Positions 63,070 through 64,000 of a stretch of 64,000 bases of DNA are shown here, one piece after another. This stretch comes from Deefgea rivuli DSM 18356 (GTDB lineage Bacteria > Pseudomonadota > Gammaproteobacteria > Burkholderiales > Chitinibacteraceae), in assembly GCF_000620145.1 (NCBI RefSeq), contig NZ_JHVM01000003.1:248001-312000 (forward strand), read 5' to 3'. Each line of letters begins with the position of its first letter. Positions within the stretch are counted from its first letter, which is position 1. Both the position numbers and the translations under genes were made by a program. The notes beneath the pieces are model-generated. The model saw only the letters and a program-made list of their open reading frames with translations. It had not been told where the DNA came from and ran no database searches.

Positions 63070-64000
63070 TTTTTTTCATCTATAGATTCTATAAACATAA
63101 TCAACCCTTTCGCACCTAAAATTGCAGAATCTAATTGCTCAACAATTGGACCAGTTGATTTCTCACGAATACTTTTTCTTAAATCTTCCAAAGAGATTAA
63201 CGATTCTTTATGATTTGCATCTTTCCTAGGGCGAAATGAAGTGCATGAATAACAACTAACGGTCGGATGCAATGGGCAAGCACTATCACGGACACAGAGA
63301 CCTAAAGAACCAATTTTAACACCTTCAACATTTGATTTATTCGAATGAGTAATTCTCCCTTGCCACATCTCAACTGCCAAATTAATTGTAGGACTAGCAG
63401 TATGAGCAGCATTAATAATTTCATGGACTTCTAGATTATATCGAAAATAATGTTCAACTGAATTAGTGCCCTGATGATCAAGTGCTTCGGCCACCTCTTC
63501 CATACTTGCACCAGCCAGTACCATCGATGTACCCTTTGTTCGCCTTAATCTATATGCTGAAATTTGAAGAAGCTCATTTTCTCTCCCTAAAATTTCCGCA
63601 CGTAAATTTGGTAGAGCAATAATATCCGTTAAACGAGATATCTCTAAAGATAATTTAGCCGAGTCAGAATGCAACGCATACTCAATGAGCGCTGGCTGTG
63701 AACTCATTCTAGCCAGCCTTTCCTCTGAGCGCGCACTATTCGGAAACAATGGAGTTGGAAGTAGTATGCATTCATCGCCACTTTTTTTTAATAGCTTATT
63801 TATAGTTATCTGCGTTTCAGTTATTTGACTTGATGCGGTATTTATTTGTTCTTCAATTGCCAAGGCCGTATCATAAGATAAATATCTTTTTACAAAATTG
63901 CCAGGAGCTCTTCGTAAATGCGATCTCTTTCTTCCCTTAACACTTGGCACAAGAATAAATGGACCCAACGCATCTGAATCAAAATCAACACTTCGTAAAA
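63066..64000 (-). CDS. Tyrosine recombinase of the trio (GmtY/TnpA-like), 5' partial
   Basis: The minus-strand frame is open to the window edge, so the N-terminus is missing; about 310 residues are present. The C-terminal catalytic part reads ISAYRLRRTKGTSMVLAGASMEEVAEALDHQGTNSVEHYFRYN, with Arg, HQ and Tyr in recombinase order. A Cys-rich tail follows (CVRDSACPLHPTVSCYSC), as in the second recombinase. It overlaps that gene by 4 nt. It is the likely first gene of the module and probably carries out integration together with its partners. Confidence 0.78.
   Translation of the reverse strand, partial: LRSVDFDSDALGPFILVPSVKGRKRSHLRRAPGNFVKRYLSYDTALAIEEQINTASSQITETQITINKLLKKSGDECILLPTPLFPNSARSEERLARMSSQPALIEYALHSDSAKLSLEISRLTDIIALPNLRAEILGRENELLQISAYRLRRTKGTSMVLAGASMEEVAEALDHQGTNSVEHYFRYNLEVHEIINAAHTASPTINLAVEMWQGRITHSNKSNVEGVKIGSLGLCVRDSACPLHPTVSCYSCTSFRPRKDANHKESLISLEDLRKSIREKSTGPIVEQLDSAILGAKGLIMFIESIDEKK

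Larger units (their letters stand above)
47835..64000. mobile_element. Genomic island inserted in radC (right end outside window)
   Basis: The left boundary is set by the loss of RadC homology inside the codons for its most conserved motif. Everything to the right is accessory: a methyltransferase plus MZA-type operon, two nuclease-like genes, and a three-gene recombinase module at the window edge. The recombinase part is visibly more AT-rich than the core genome. No second radC fragment and no right end are present, so the total length is unknown. Confidence 0.8.

Noticed and set aside
1-64000. CRISPR array
   Set aside because: No regularly spaced direct repeats with unique spacers were seen on either strand; the GGTAT...ATACCC elements are dispersed and hairpin-like, and there are no cas genes.

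Overview
The window reads as a chromosomal segment of a mesophilic betaproteobacterium. Gene families and small-gene pairings (ratA/rnfH, coaBC/dut, tamA/tamB, a PsrA-type regulator with fad genes) suggest the Neisseriales, perhaps a Chitinibacter/Deefgea/Iodobacter-like genus. That placement is inferred from protein character only. Most of the window (1 to about 47,830) is ordinary core genome. The rest, to the right edge, is an accessory island that has cut the 3' end off radC.

Core part, left to right. First come an RND efflux permease (5' end outside the window) and its outer-membrane lipoprotein, tRNA-Gly(CCC), exonuclease III, a Crp/Fnr regulator, a lytic transglycosylase, prolyl-tRNA synthetase, an imelysin-type protein and a DUF805 protein. 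An FtsK-type translocase without a membrane domain follows, with a cupin gene directly upstream in the same frame. Next are dnaB, ratA, rnfH, a DUF3365 CxxCH protein, a CopZ-like metallochaperone with an atypical CsoR/FrmR-family regulator, and a two-gene signalling module (REC-PAS-GGDEF-EAL protein plus a 1620-residue hybrid histidine kinase). After bioB, comF, tamB/tamA and a 30-codon small ORF comes a fatty-acid oxidation cluster on the minus strand: psrA-like regulator, fadE, fadL, a FadN-type bifunctional enzyme and a thiolase. Then follow a leucine-rich-repeat protein kinase coupled to a YchJ-like gene, a HAD phosphatase, dut and coaBC.

Island. radC stops being RadC just before the codons for its HNHPSG catalytic motif. 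Beyond that point lie a DNA cytosine methyltransferase converging on a tightly overlapping four-gene operon (GHKL/MutL-like ATPase, Z1 ATPase, DUF4420 PD-(D/E)XK protein, AIPR protein). This matches the composition of the MZA anti-phage system. Next are a CoiA-like nuclease candidate and a protein combining an EVE-like N-terminus, a zinc ribbon and a DUF3883 domain. The island ends, at the window edge, in an AT-rich three-gene recombinase module (two large tyrosine-recombinase-like proteins and a small HTH protein, stop/start overlapped). It resembles the Gamma-Mobile-Trio or Tn554 TnpA/B/C type and is the likely mover of the island.

The least-explained signal is a family of short dispersed elements, mostly exactly 48 nt long, beginning GGTAT and ending ATACCC with GCCTAC-like bases at a fixed internal position. 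Copies sit just downstream of terminators, in tandem before copZ, between ratA and rnfH, and inside the ftsK reading frame. Two other dispersed repeat types lie in the fad cluster and near the cupin gene.
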